A stretch of DNA of 64,000 nucleotides from an uncultured Emticicia sp. (GCF_937903345.1 NZ_CALCZQ010000070.1:1-64000); one strand, 5' to 3'; counted from the stretch's first letter, positions 35,450-44,545 are shown. Notes: a model not told the origin generated them from the letters alone. Translations and numbers: made by a program.

Positions 35450-35887
35450 ATGAATCAACTGCAACAAAACAAAAGCACAATTATTAGATTTTTTGAATGC
35501 TTTTCGAATGATGCGAATCTTGAATTTGAAGAAAACTGGATACATAAAGATGTACAGTTTATTCTTTCATTTGCACATGTAGATGGTTTGACTCAAGTTA
35601 GAAATCTTATCCAAAAGGAAAGAAGTGTGTTTGAAAATTTGAAATATACTATAATTGATTCAGGTCTAGTTTTGGAAGAATTTTCAGGTGCTGCATTTTG
35701 GTTAATGACTGGAAAACAAGTGGTTTCATGGAATGGGATTCCTGCTACTTGTAATGAAATAAATGTTTCAGGTGCCTCATTATTTAGTTTCGATGTTGAT
35801 GGTAAAATCAAAGAAATTCGGATTCAAATTGATTTGCTTAGTCTAATGTCACAGATTAACGGAATAACAAAACTGTATAATTTCTGA
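35450..35887 (+). CDS. SnoaL-like/NTF2-like protein
   Basis: A 145-residue NTF2-fold protein. I use the ATG at 35450, which aligns its N-terminus with the paralogue at 36157; an upstream in-frame GTG/TTG-type extension overlaps the previous gene and is rejected. Shared blocks with that paralogue are QFILSFAHVDG against QFILAFAHLDG, FENLKYTIID against FENLTYAVAA, AAFWLMTGK against AAFWQMSAK, and the C-terminus ITKLYNF against IKKLYDF. The two are tandem duplicates of one ancestor. Role unknown. Confidence 0.75.
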   Translation: MNQLQQNKSTIIRFFECFSNDANLEFEENWIHKDVQFILSFAHVDGLTQVRNLIQKERSVFENLKYTIIDSGLVLEEFSGAAFWLMTGKQVVSWNGIPATCNEINVSGASLFSFDVDGKIKEIRIQIDLLSLMSQINGITKLYNF

Positions 35888-35903
35888 TATAGAATCGATC
35901 AAA

Positions 35904-36014
35904 GTAACGTGTAAATAATAAGATAGCACAATTGAGTCTGAATAAAATCATAAGGCATTGATTGTCAGTATTTTATAAATCTATAAAAAGACCAATTTGT
36001 TATTTACACGTTAC
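35904..36014. repeat. Small element with 15-bp terminal inverted repeats
   Basis: gtaacgtgtaaataa at 35904-35918 is the exact reverse complement of ttatttacacgttac at 36000-36014, bounding 81 bp of AT-rich sequence. It lies between tandem SnoaL-like genes and right before a truncated gene tail. It has the look of a miniature inverted-repeat element, but a clear target duplication is not visible. Confidence 0.5.
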
Positions 36015-36029
36015 ATAATATTTAAAACA

Positions 36030-36147
36030 ACAAAAGTTCCGAACGTTTAGCAAAGGCTGATAAGTTAGAATTATTGACTCAAGTAGGCATTGTTCAATCA
36101 GCTCCAGAAGCATTAATAACGATAAATAAATTTAACATTTTAAAAAT
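36030..36147 (+). pseudogene. C-terminal remnant of an ester cyclase gene
   Basis: The plus strand reads SSERLAKADKLELLTQVGIV and then QSAPEAL, ending at a TAA near 36148. This matches the ends of intact neighbours (ERWANVDELGLLQQLGVV at 35.4 kb). The upstream four-fifths of the gene is absent, replaced by the inverted-repeat element. It shows that the SnoaL array once had at least one more member. Confidence 0.65.
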
Positions 36148-36156
36148 ATAATTGCC

Positions 36157-36594
36157 ATGAATCGTATCGAAAAAAATACAGAAACTGTCCGTCAATTTCT
36201 TGAGGTAGTCTGGAGTTCTGGAGACTTAAAATTAGCCGAAGAAATACTTGCCCCTGATTTACAGTTCATTTTAGCTTTTGCACACCTTGATGGTCGTGAT
36301 GCCTTTATGGAATTAGTAGTTAAAAACAGAACTATTTTTGAAAACCTAACTTACGCTGTTGCCGCAGGTGACATCGTAGCTGAAGAAATGAAAGCTGCTG
36401 CATTTTGGCAAATGAGTGCAAAACACATTGGTACTTGGCGTAATGTACCAGCCAGTGATAAAAATGTAGGAATCTTCGGAATGTCATTTTTTAGATTTAA
36501 TGAAGAAGGCAAAATCAATGAAATACGAGTGCAAAATGATGTAATGAGCTTAATGAATCAAATTGGTGGTATTAAAAAACTATACGATTTCTGA
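36157..36594 (+). CDS. SnoaL-like/NTF2-like protein, paralogue of 35450-35887
   Basis: A 145-residue NTF2-fold protein, starting MNRIEKNTETVRQFLEVVWS. Its central strand QFILAFAHLDGRDAFMELVV and C-terminus match the gene at 35450-35887. It keeps the TGDLKLAEEILAPD-like helix of ester cyclases better than that paralogue. No signal peptide; likely cytoplasmic. Function unknown beyond family. Confidence 0.78.
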   Translation: MNRIEKNTETVRQFLEVVWSSGDLKLAEEILAPDLQFILAFAHLDGRDAFMELVVKNRTIFENLTYAVAAGDIVAEEMKAAAFWQMSAKHIGTWRNVPASDKNVGIFGMSFFRFNEEGKINEIRVQNDVMSLMNQIGGIKKLYDF

Positions 36595-36643
36595 GTTAGA
36601 ATTAGTCAAAATTATTTTTTAAGCATTTAAATATACAAATATT

Positions 36644-37051
36644 ATGTCAGTTGAAGCAAATAAAACAATCGTTCGGGGATACGTGGACGCTATTCTTGTA
36701 AAAAGAGATTTCAGTAAATTCAATGAATTTACAGCTCCAGGTTTTTATATCGATCGTTCGGCGGTACCTGAAGCAATCAAAGGAGAAAATGCATTGCATA
36801 GCCAAATGGACATGCTTTATGGAGCATTTCCAGACTTAGACCTTCAAATAGTTGATTTAGTGGCCGAAGGAGATAAAGTTGTTGTAAGATTTGCAGCTCC
36901 TGGTACTCACAAAAATACTTTTGCGGGCATTGAAGCAACTGGCAAAACTGCTACTTGGAAAGGTATTGTGATGTACCATGTATTAGATGGAAAAATCACC
37001 GAAGCTTGGGCTAATTGGGACGATTATGGTTTGCTTGAGCAACTTCGCTAA
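36644..37051 (+). CDS. SnoaL-like ester cyclase family protein
   Basis: A 135-residue single-domain protein: YVDAILVKRDFSKFNEFTAP, LYGAFPDLDLQIVDLVAEGD, PGTHKNTFAGIEATGKTATW, and the end AWANWDDYGLLEQL. The layout is that of canonical SnoaL-like ester cyclases. It lies 49 bp after the previous gene and 29 bp before the membrane protein gene. Confidence 0.83.
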   Translation: MSVEANKTIVRGYVDAILVKRDFSKFNEFTAPGFYIDRSAVPEAIKGENALHSQMDMLYGAFPDLDLQIVDLVAEGDKVVVRFAAPGTHKNTFAGIEATGKTATWKGIVMYHVLDGKITEAWANWDDYGLLEQLR

Positions 37052-37080
37052 TTAAAGTATATGTCTTAAAAAAAACAATT

Positions 37081-37734
37081 ATGGAAACAAGCATTTTATC
37101 AAAAGTACTCATAAGATTACCGAATCTCATTACTCTATTATTTTCATTGATTTTAGTCAATGGATTTCGTTTAATGAATGATCATTATCATTGGAATACA
37201 TCGCCCACTTTCGATATCACTCAATGGAATGATACATTGATTTTACTGTCATTTTTAACGACTTTCCTTTTTATCATTACAGCATGGTTAGGTTTTAGTG
37301 CACTTATCGAAAGAGTACCGTATAAAGACAATTTCAACCGTTTTTTGTTCGATACTGGTCGTTTTGCTGCTCTTTTTCCAATAAATATGTGGTGTTATAC
37401 CGTAGAGAATCCAGAAAAATACCAGATTTATATTTGGGGTTTATCGGCTTGGCATCTTATCATGACTCTTTGGTATTTATGGCCACTTTTGTTTAAACAA
37501 TCGCAGCGAACAGGCTTTTCATCAGACCTTAAAAGTCATGCTACCATCATGGTAATATACTTCATTCTTGGACTTATATATTATGTATTTGTTGCCAAAG
37601 AATGGACAAATGCACCCAATGAAACAATGCGTGTAGGTCTGGATTTACTTACCATGTTTACGATTATTTTTTGGTCTGTTACTAGGTTGAGAAGCTTGCA
37701 AAGTAGATTAGTTTCTGAGGCAAATGCACATTAA
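37081..37734 (+). CDS. Small polytopic membrane protein, unknown
   Basis: A 217-residue protein with about six predicted membrane helices: near 13-30 (LITLLFSLILVNGFRLM), 52-75 (LILLSFLTTFLFIITAWLGF), 95-110, 120-142 (IYIWGLSAWHLIMTLWYLWP), 155-172 (ATIMVIYFILGLIYYVFVA) and 183-203. I do not recognise the family. As the only membrane protein in the metabolic run, it could export or import the product, or anchor an electron-transfer step; both are guesses from position. Confidence 0.7.
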   Translation: METSILSKVLIRLPNLITLLFSLILVNGFRLMNDHYHWNTSPTFDITQWNDTLILLSFLTTFLFIITAWLGFSALIERVPYKDNFNRFLFDTGRFAALFPINMWCYTVENPEKYQIYIWGLSAWHLIMTLWYLWPLLFKQSQRTGFSSDLKSHATIMVIYFILGLIYYVFVAKEWTNAPNETMRVGLDLLTMFTIIFWSVTRLRSLQSRLVSEANAH

Positions 37735-37782
37735 ACCTAAGAAATTTTTAATTATAAATAATTCATTAAAGTAAATACAAAT

Positions 37783-38205
37783 ATGTTAACCCAACAATCA
37801 ATACAATCACTTGCAGAAGCTTGGTATAAAAAGCTGGATGTTCACGCTCCAATGGTCGAACTACTTCCAATGTTGGCTGATGAAGAGCTTGAAATGGTAT
37901 TTCCAGAAGCAACTGTATATGGATACGCAGGATTTGAAGGATGGTTTCAGCGTGTGATTCGAATTTTCTTTGATGAAGTTCATACCGTAAAATCAGCAGA
38001 TGCAATTATCACTGGCGATACTGCGGTGGTAAAAGTAGTAGTAAAATGGGAGGCAAGCGTTTGGAATAGCCCAGACGCGTATAGCAAACGAATAACTTTA
38101 GACGCTTTCCAAACATGGGATGTGAAATTAGTAGGTGGTAATGTAATTATTACTAAATATACAGTAGATGACCTTAAATATTATGAAGGTTCGGCAACGC
38201 TTTAA
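37783..38205 (+). CDS. NTF2-like protein
   Basis: A 140-residue protein with an NTF2-like pattern: SIQSLAEAWYKKLDVHAPMV, DEELEMVFPEATVYGYAGFE, a TGDTAVVKVVVKWEA strand and a last strand TWDVKLVGGNVIITKYTVDD. It is more diverged than the ester cyclase members and lacks the LGLLxQLG ending. Several acidic and histidine residues line the expected cavity but no catalytic set can be assigned. Confidence 0.7.
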   Translation: MLTQQSIQSLAEAWYKKLDVHAPMVELLPMLADEELEMVFPEATVYGYAGFEGWFQRVIRIFFDEVHTVKSADAIITGDTAVVKVVVKWEASVWNSPDAYSKRITLDAFQTWDVKLVGGNVIITKYTVDDLKYYEGSATL

Positions 38206-38254
38206 TACAAGTATAGTATAATCAATTTTAAAATTCAATTAATTGTAAAATCTC

Positions 38255-38647
38255 ATGAAAAACGTACCTGATAGTAAATTAGGGAATATGTACCGTGAGC
38301 ATATTCAACTCATACTTGATAAAAATATTGAAGCATTGCTCGATCAATATACCGATGATGCCTTGCTGATAAGTAGCTTCATGAAAACCCCTGTAATTTA
38401 TAAAGGGCGTGAAAAAATCAAAGAACACATGCAGGGAATTTTGGGAATTGATGGACTCGAAACAGAAATCATTTTTTGGGCAGAAACCCAAGACCCCGAA
38501 ACCTTAATGATTACTGAGCAAATAACAATGACTACCAAAGAAGGTGTAAGTCAGATGCGTTTTGCAGATAGTTGGGTGCTAAAAGATGGTCGAATAGCGA
38601 TACATTTTGCAGGTATGGTTCAGCATCCCGATGGTTCATTAGCATAA
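38255..38647 (+). CDS. NTF2-like (SnoaL-like) protein
   Basis: A 130-residue single-domain NTF2-like protein: YREHIQLILDKNIEALLDQY, TDDALLISSFMKTPVIYKGR, EKIKEHMQGILGIDG, and a C-terminal GRIAIHFAGMVQHPDGSLA. This pattern resembles ketosteroid isomerase/SnoaL_3-like folds. It lies 49 bp downstream of the previous gene and 35 bp before the second DJ-1 gene. Confidence 0.75.
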   Translation: MKNVPDSKLGNMYREHIQLILDKNIEALLDQYTDDALLISSFMKTPVIYKGREKIKEHMQGILGIDGLETEIIFWAETQDPETLMITEQITMTTKEGVSQMRFADSWVLKDGRIAIHFAGMVQHPDGSLA

Positions 38648-38682
38648 AAATCTATAATCTTAGTCAAAAAATATAAAAATAG

Positions 38683-39255
38683 ATGAAACTCAAAGGCAAA
38701 AAAATCGGAATTCTTTTTGAAGCAGATTACTACGAAAACGAGATTTTTTATTATCAATATCGTTTTCCAGAAGAAGGAGCAGAATTACATTTCTTGACTC
38801 GTTTGTGGGGACAAGATAAAATTACATTCCACGGCCACGAACACAAAGTGCCAATGGACTGTAACAAAAGCTTTGAAAACATGAGCGAAGAAGAACTAAA
38901 AAGTTATGATGTTATCATTGTTCCTTCTGGAATGGTTTCTGACCGCCTTCGCTATACCGAAGATGTCGATAAAATTCCACCTGCTACTGAGTTTTTGAAG
39001 CGGGTTTTTGCCGAGCCAACTATTTTAAAAGGAATAATATGCCATGGATTATGGCTGGTTGCTCCAGCAACTGAGCTGGTTAAAGGGCGAAAATTAGTTT
39101 GCCATAATAACCTCATTGGCGATGCCAAAGCTTACGGTGCAATTTATACCAATGAAGATGTAGTCGTAGATGGTGATTTAGTAACAGGTCGCTCAGGGGG
39201 GCACGCTCATCTATTTGCTAAGAAAATCATTGAAATATTATCTGAAAAAGTTTAA
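38683..39255 (+). CDS. DJ-1/PfpI family protein, second copy
   Basis: A 190-residue DJ-1/PfpI protein of the small type. The start is KLKGKKIGILFEADYYENEI with the acid partner at Glu18 or Glu20, and the nucleophile elbow is GIICHGLWLV with Cys120-His121, the Cys-His pair typical of PfpI-like proteases and deglycases. VDGDLVTGRSGGHAHLFAKK closes the fold. It is not a close copy of the DJ-1 protein at 28998 and probably has its own reaction. The VOC gene begins 6 bp after its stop, implying tight co-expression. Confidence 0.87.
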   Translation: MKLKGKKIGILFEADYYENEIFYYQYRFPEEGAELHFLTRLWGQDKITFHGHEHKVPMDCNKSFENMSEEELKSYDVIIVPSGMVSDRLRYTEDVDKIPPATEFLKRVFAEPTILKGIICHGLWLVAPATELVKGRKLVCHNNLIGDAKAYGAIYTNEDVVVDGDLVTGRSGGHAHLFAKKIIEILSEKV

Positions 39256-39261
39256 AAGGTA

Positions 39262-39687
39262 ATGATACATACAACTTTTTTTCACGTAGCCGTAACCGTA
39301 AAAGACCTCAAAGCCTTTGAAGATTTTTACGCTAAATACTTTGGGTTCAAACGGGCAAGAACAATTGATTTAGGAGAAGGTAAAGAATTGGTTTTTTTGA
39401 AGGATGCTAATAATTTTTACTTTGAAGTATTTCCACCAGATGAAGAAAATCCGCTACCCCCAGTTGGTGGCGACGGTCCACATTATTCAGGTTTGCGACA
39501 TTTAGCATTTTCAGTAGATGATGTTGATGCAAAACTAGCCGAAATGGGTGATGATGCCATTATTACTTTAGGTCCACTTATGTTTGATGATTTTATTTTA
39601 GGTTGGAAAACTGTCTGGATTAAAGACCCAGGCGATAATATTATTGAAATTACACAAAATTATAGAGACCAAAAAAGCGAGGCTTAA
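39262..39687 (+). CDS. VOC (glyoxalase/dioxygenase superfamily) protein
   Basis: A 141-residue vicinal oxygen chelate protein made of two beta-alpha-beta-beta-beta units. Likely metal ligands are His8 (FFHVAVTV), Glu55 (YFEVF), His80 (LRHLAFSV) and Glu129 (NIIEITQN). The family includes glyoxalase I, ring-cleaving dioxygenases and epimerases, so the reaction is open. It is packed between the second DJ-1 gene (6 bp) and the AGE-type gene (39 bp to its ATG). Confidence 0.87.
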   Translation: MIHTTFFHVAVTVKDLKAFEDFYAKYFGFKRARTIDLGEGKELVFLKDANNFYFEVFPPDEENPLPPVGGDGPHYSGLRHLAFSVDDVDAKLAEMGDDAIITLGPLMFDDFILGWKTVWIKDPGDNIIEITQNYRDQKSEA

Positions 39688-39726
39688 TTGGGCTTATTTT
39701 TTAATAAATCTAAAACTATTCATTTT

Positions 39727-41556
39727 ATGAAACCTGATTTCACTTTCTCCGATACCCTTGCGGGGTACGTAATCGATTTTAATGTAGCAGAACGTTGGTA
39801 TACCGTTGAAACTTCTGATAAAAGAGTCTTCAAAGTTAATCTTACGCCTTCAGCTTATGCCCGTACATTTCGCAATCTCGATGAATCTTATCAAGATGCT
39901 TCTGGTGATATAATGTACAAATTATTAGCTCAAAAAGGTCAATTTGTCTATTCATACGGCACTTTTTATCCGCCTATCAATGATGGTGATTATGTGTTTG
40001 AAGTGCAGTCGTTGATTTTTCCAAGTACTGCTCCGCATGAATATCGCCACGAACAGCAAGACTGGTGGATTAAACAAATTTCATCAATTGCTACAAGTTA
40101 TCTGAAATGGCAATTTGATTATCCTCAACAAAAAATAGACTACAAAAATTATCGTACCATGTTGAACTTAGCTGGTTCAAAGCATGGCGATTATTTGCAG
40201 GAGACCGACACTATTTCTCGTATGATTTATGGTTTCGCATCGGCTTATATGCTTACTGGTAATGACTCGTTTTTGGAAGGTGCAGAATTAGGTACACTTT
40301 ATCTACGTGATCACATGAGATTCTACGATCAAGATGCCGACTTAGTATATTGGTACCATGGTTTGAAAGTGGAAGGCGATAAGGAAACCAAACTTTTAAC
40401 TTCAGAATTTGGTGATGACATGGATTCACTGCCAATGTATGAACAAATATATGCACTTGCTGGCCCAACGCAAACTTATAGATTGACAGGCGACCCTCGC
40501 ATTATGTGGGATATTGAAAAAACGATGGAATTGTTTGAGAAATACTTCAAGGATGAAGAAAAAGAAGGCTATTTCTCGCATATTGACCCAATTTCGTTAG
40601 ACCCTCGTGAAGAATCTTTAGCTCATAATCGTGCTAGAAAAAACTGGAATTCGGTTGGAGATCATGCTCCTGCATATTTGATAAATCTATATTTAGCCAC
40701 TGGTGATAAAAAACACCTAGATTTCTTAGAATATACTTTCGATACTATTACTAAATATTTCCCGGATTATGAAAACAGTCCATTTGTTCAAGAAAAATTC
40801 TTCGAAGATTGGAGTAAAGACCAAACTTGGGGATGGCAACAAAATCGTGCGGTGGTTGGACATAATCTGAAAATCGCGTGGAATTTAATGCGTATGCAGT
40901 CGATTGTTCCGAAAGATGAATACCTTGAGTTTGCTAAAAAAATTGCCGCTCTTATGCCAGAAGCGGGTTCTGACCAACAACGAGGAGGCTGGTATGATGT
41001 GGTGGAAAGAGAAACATATACCAATGGTCGCCACCAATTTGTTTGGCACGATCGTAAGGCTTGGTGGCAACAAGAGCAAGCTATTCTTGCCTACATGATT
41101 TTGCACGGAATTCTCAAAGACGATGATTACTTAAAACTTGCCCGTGAGTCTGCTTCATTTTACAATGCATTTTTCTTAGATACCGACGATGGTGGTGTTT
41201 ATTTCAATGTATTCGGAAATGGAATGCCGTATCTACTTGGTACTGAGCGATTTAAAGGAAGTCACTCAATGAGTGCTTATCATAGTACTGAGCTTTGTTT
41301 ATTGTCGGCAGTTTATACCAACTTACTTATTACTAAAGAGCCAACCTATTTTTACTTTAAGCCATATCCAAACGGTTTTAAAGATAACAAGCTTTTTGTT
41401 TCGCCTGATATTCTTCCAAAGGGTAGTGTTTATATCAGTGAGTGTTTCATTGATGATGAGCCATACACTGATTTTGATGCAGAAGGATTACTTGTTAATC
41501 TTCCAAAAACCGATAAGCAAGTGCGGGTAAAAGTATTGATTAGTCCTGTTAAGTAA
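39727..41556 (+). CDS. AGE superfamily epimerase/isomerase-like protein
   Basis: A 609-residue protein. I choose the ATG at 39727 (MKPDFTFSDTLAGYV); a TTG 13 codons upstream abuts the VOC stop. Residues about 1-110 form an extra beta-rich N-terminal domain. The rest is an (alpha/alpha)6 toroid of the N-acylglucosamine 2-epimerase/cellobiose 2-epimerase/mannose isomerase class, with the conserved VGHNLKIAWNLMR and RKAWWQQEQAILAY motifs. Such enzymes epimerise or isomerise free sugars at C2. The family is usually about 400 residues, so the N-terminal addition is unusual and may bind a polymer. It is followed 21 bp later by a STAS gene, which ties the metabolic run to the regulatory module. Confidence 0.83.
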   Translation: MKPDFTFSDTLAGYVIDFNVAERWYTVETSDKRVFKVNLTPSAYARTFRNLDESYQDASGDIMYKLLAQKGQFVYSYGTFYPPINDGDYVFEVQSLIFPSTAPHEYRHEQQDWWIKQISSIATSYLKWQFDYPQQKIDYKNYRTMLNLAGSKHGDYLQETDTISRMIYGFASAYMLTGNDSFLEGAELGTLYLRDHMRFYDQDADLVYWYHGLKVEGDKETKLLTSEFGDDMDSLPMYEQIYALAGPTQTYRLTGDPRIMWDIEKTMELFEKYFKDEEKEGYFSHIDPISLDPREESLAHNRARKNWNSVGDHAPAYLINLYLATGDKKHLDFLEYTFDTITKYFPDYENSPFVQEKFFEDWSKDQTWGWQQNRAVVGHNLKIAWNLMRMQSIVPKDEYLEFAKKIAALMPEAGSDQQRGGWYDVVERETYTNGRHQFVWHDRKAWWQQEQAILAYMILHGILKDDDYLKLARESASFYNAFFLDTDDGGVYFNVFGNGMPYLLGTERFKGSHSMSAYHSTELCLLSAVYTNLLITKEPTYFYFKPYPNGFKDNKLFVSPDILPKGSVYISECFIDDEPYTDFDAEGLLVNLPKTDKQVRVKVLISPVK

Positions 41557-41577
41557 ACTGTATAAAACGATAAAAAC

Positions 41578-41910
41578 ATGAAAGTAACAGAAAGCATTGT
41601 TGATAATATTGCCATACTTAACGTTGAAGGCAGTATAGATAGCAAAACAGCTAAGGAATTTGAGAAAGCTGCCTTATCGGCTATCAATAGTCAAGCTCAG
41701 GTAATTATTGACCTATCCAAAGTTGAATTTCTTTCAAGTGCTGGCTTACGAGTTCTTTTAATGATTTACCGACAGATAAAAGCCCAAAGTGGAAAAGTTG
41801 TACTTGTGGGAGTATCCGAAGAAATCCAAGAGGTAATGTCAAACACGGGTTTTATCAACTTCTTTAGTATTGCCGAAACCCTACAAGTTGGCATTAAACT
41901 ATTAAAATAA
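41578..41910 (+). CDS. STAS-domain anti-sigma factor antagonist, first copy
   Basis: A 110-residue SpoIIAA/RsbV-like protein. The phosphorylation site is in FLSSAGLRVLL, most likely Ser54. In partner switching, the unphosphorylated form binds the RsbW-type kinase and frees its target; the kinase phosphorylates it and a PP2C phosphatase restores it. The kinase candidate is at 44546 and the phosphatase candidate at 59618. It lies 9 bp before GlgX. Confidence 0.92.
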   Translation: MKVTESIVDNIAILNVEGSIDSKTAKEFEKAALSAINSQAQVIIDLSKVEFLSSAGLRVLLMIYRQIKAQSGKVVLVGVSEEIQEVMSNTGFINFFSIAETLQVGIKLLK

Positions 41911-41919
41911 GCTAAAACT

Positions 41920-44037
41920 ATGGCAGAAATTAGGATTGATTATTACCCAACTCACGAATTTGAGGGGATAAAGTTTAGGCGTGGGCATACGCTCCCTTTT
42001 GGAGCCACAATGGTGCCCAATGGTGTAAACTTCAGTGTATATTCGAGTGCAGCCATTTCTTGTACATTAGTCTTGTTCGAGCGTGGCGAAGCCCAACCTT
42101 ATGCAGAAATTCCATTTCCAGATGAATTCAAGATTGGTGATGTTTATTGCATGACTGTTTTTGACCTTGATTATGAAAGGTTAGAATATGGCTATCGAAT
42201 GGATGGCCCATTCAAACCCGAAGAAGGTTATAGATTTGATAAAAATGTTATTCTGAGCGATCCTTATGCCAAGGTATTAAGCGGTCGAGAAACTTGGAGA
42301 GCTGATCCAAACTGGGATGATGTTTATCCTTATCGTTCAAGATTAGCATTTGAAGATTTCGACTGGGAAAATGATCATCCGCTCGAAACCCCAATCGAAG
42401 ATTTGACGATTTATGAAATGCACGTAAAAGGATTTACGAGTCATCCGTCTTCAGAAGTCAAAAATGCAGGTACATTCAGTGGTATTCGTAATAAAATTCC
42501 TTACTTCAAATCACTTGGTGTGAATTGCATAGAGTTAATGCCAATTTATGAATTTGATGAATGGGAAAATAGCCGTAAAAACCCAGAAACTGGCGAATTA
42601 TTAGTCAATTATTGGGGCTATAGCACTGTTAATTTTTTCTCTCCAAAAGCAGGTTATGCTGCCACAGGAAAATTTGGAATGCAAGTAGATGAGTTAAAAA
42701 CCCTCATCAAAGAATTGCATAAAAATGGAATTGAAGTCTTTCTAGATGTAGTTTTTAATCATACTGCCGAAGGCGACCACCGTGGACATACCATTTCTTT
42801 CAGAGGAATTGATAACAAAACCTATTACATGCTTACGCCTGAAGGATATTATTTTAATTTTTCAGGAACAGGAAATACGCTCAATTGTAACCATCCAGTA
42901 GTACGAAATATGGTACTTGATTGCCTTCGTTATTGGGCTTCAGATTATCACATTGATGGATTTCGCTTCGACTTGGCTGCAATATTGGGAAGAGCCCAAG
43001 ATGGTAGTCCATTAAGTAATCCCCCATTACTTGAGTCTTTGGCTTATGACCCAATTTTGGCAAAATGTAAGCTAATTGCTGAGGCTTGGGATGCTGGTGG
43101 ATTATACCAAGTTGGGTCGTTTCCAGCGTATGGACGTTGGGCTGAATGGAACGGAAAATACCGTGATGCAGTTAGGAAGTTTTTGAAGGGAGAACCTGGT
43201 ATGATTGGAGAAATGTCGCAACGAATCCAAGGATCGCCAGATATGTACTCTTCGAGAGGACCAACCGCCAGTATCAACTTTGTGGCTTGCCATGATGGTT
43301 TTACGCTCAAAGATATGTTTACTTATAATGAAAAACATAATGAAGCCAATGGCGAAGACAATAACGATGGAGCAAACGACAATAACTCATGGAATTGCGG
43401 TGTAGAAGGCGAAACTGATGATGTTGCCATAAATTTCTTACGACATAAACAAATCAAAAATGCACTTTCACTCCTAATGGTCAGTCAAGGTGTACCGATG
43501 ATTTTGATGGGTGATGAAATGGGGCAAACGCAGCGTGGAAACAACAATACCTATTGCCAGGATACCGAATGGAATTGGCTTAACTGGTCATTGCTGAAGT
43601 CAAATCCTGATTTATTCAATTTTGCACAGCAAATCATTCGTTTCCGAAAAGCTCATCCAGTTTTAAGAAGTGCAACTCATTTCCGTCATTATGATTACGC
43701 AGACAGCGGCATTCCTGATATTAGTTTCCACGGAACCCAAGCCTGGCGACCGGATTGGGCCGAAACAAGTCGTGTTTTAGGATTTATGCTTTGTGGCAGC
43801 CATGCCAAAGCTGGTACTATACGTGATGAAACTATTTATGTAGCGATGAATATGTATTGGGAACCTCTCAATTTTGAGTTGCCAAACCTAGCAGATGGCA
43901 CAAATTGGTATGTTTTTGCCAATACTGATATGGCTAATTCTGAAGATATACACGCAGTGGGCGAAGAGCATTTACTCGAAAATCAATCGGCATTTTTTGT
44001 AGGTTCTCGTTCGATAGTGATACTAGTAGCTAAATAA
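41920..44037 (+). CDS. glgX: Glycogen debranching enzyme GlgX (isoamylase type)
   Basis: A 705-residue GH13_11 enzyme that cleaves alpha-1,6 branches of glycogen in the cytoplasm. The N-terminal CBM48-like domain covers about 15-150. The four GH13 regions are intact: DVVFNHTAEG (I), GFRFDLAAIL with the nucleophile Asp (II), LIAEAWDAGG with the acid Glu (III) and FVACHDGFTL (IV). Lengths fit GlgX/TreX proteins. Its place between two STAS genes, 9 bp after the first and 37 bp before the second, suggests that glycogen breakdown is controlled or at least expressed together with the switch. Confidence 0.93.
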   Translation: MAEIRIDYYPTHEFEGIKFRRGHTLPFGATMVPNGVNFSVYSSAAISCTLVLFERGEAQPYAEIPFPDEFKIGDVYCMTVFDLDYERLEYGYRMDGPFKPEEGYRFDKNVILSDPYAKVLSGRETWRADPNWDDVYPYRSRLAFEDFDWENDHPLETPIEDLTIYEMHVKGFTSHPSSEVKNAGTFSGIRNKIPYFKSLGVNCIELMPIYEFDEWENSRKNPETGELLVNYWGYSTVNFFSPKAGYAATGKFGMQVDELKTLIKELHKNGIEVFLDVVFNHTAEGDHRGHTISFRGIDNKTYYMLTPEGYYFNFSGTGNTLNCNHPVVRNMVLDCLRYWASDYHIDGFRFDLAAILGRAQDGSPLSNPPLLESLAYDPILAKCKLIAEAWDAGGLYQVGSFPAYGRWAEWNGKYRDAVRKFLKGEPGMIGEMSQRIQGSPDMYSSRGPTASINFVACHDGFTLKDMFTYNEKHNEANGEDNNDGANDNNSWNCGVEGETDDVAINFLRHKQIKNALSLLMVSQGVPMILMGDEMGQTQRGNNNTYCQDTEWNWLNWSLLKSNPDLFNFAQQIIRFRKAHPVLRSATHFRHYDYADSGIPDISFHGTQAWRPDWAETSRVLGFMLCGSHAKAGTIRDETIYVAMNMYWEPLNFELPNLADGTNWYVFANTDMANSEDIHAVGEEHLLENQSAFFVGSRSIVILVAK

Positions 44038-44074
44038 ACTTGATTTAATATCAACCAAAAAAACATAATATATC

Positions 44075-44404
44075 ATGGAATTTAAAATAACATCTGAAAT
44101 TGTCGATAGCGTAGCAAAACTTACCTTAACAGGCGAACTCGATTCTTTATCAGCTAGAGTTTTTCAGAAAGAAATTGAAAAAGTGGCACTTCAATCGCCA
44201 ACAGCACTTGTTTTAGACTTAGAGCATCTTGCGTTTATGTCTTCTGCGGGCCTTCGTGTATTGGTTTTTTCAAAACAAAAAATGGGTGTTGGGCTAACTA
44301 TTTATATAGTAAAGCCACAAGAACCAATTATTGATACACTTGAAAAAACGGGTCTTCATCACAGTGTAAATATTGTTGATGTTTATCCACCAGTTGCATC
44401 ATAA
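44075..44404 (+). CDS. STAS-domain anti-sigma factor antagonist, second copy
   Basis: A 109-residue STAS protein with LAFMSSAGLRVLVFSKQ; the likely phospho-site is Ser57. It is clearly different in sequence from the copy at 41578, so the two may answer different inputs or differ in affinity for the same kinase. It precedes the RsbW-like gene by about 140 bp. Confidence 0.92.
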   Translation: MEFKITSEIVDSVAKLTLTGELDSLSARVFQKEIEKVALQSPTALVLDLEHLAFMSSAGLRVLVFSKQKMGVGLTIYIVKPQEPIIDTLEKTGLHHSVNIVDVYPPVAS

Positions 44405-44545
44405 ATATGAATTAAATACTCAAAATGTTAATTAAAAATAAGTATTGAATCGGACTGAAATATAATGGTTAATAGAGGCATTTGAGTAATCAAACTCTCT
44501 TAACCCTTAAAAATTATTTCATACAATTTTAATACCTTTTTGCAA

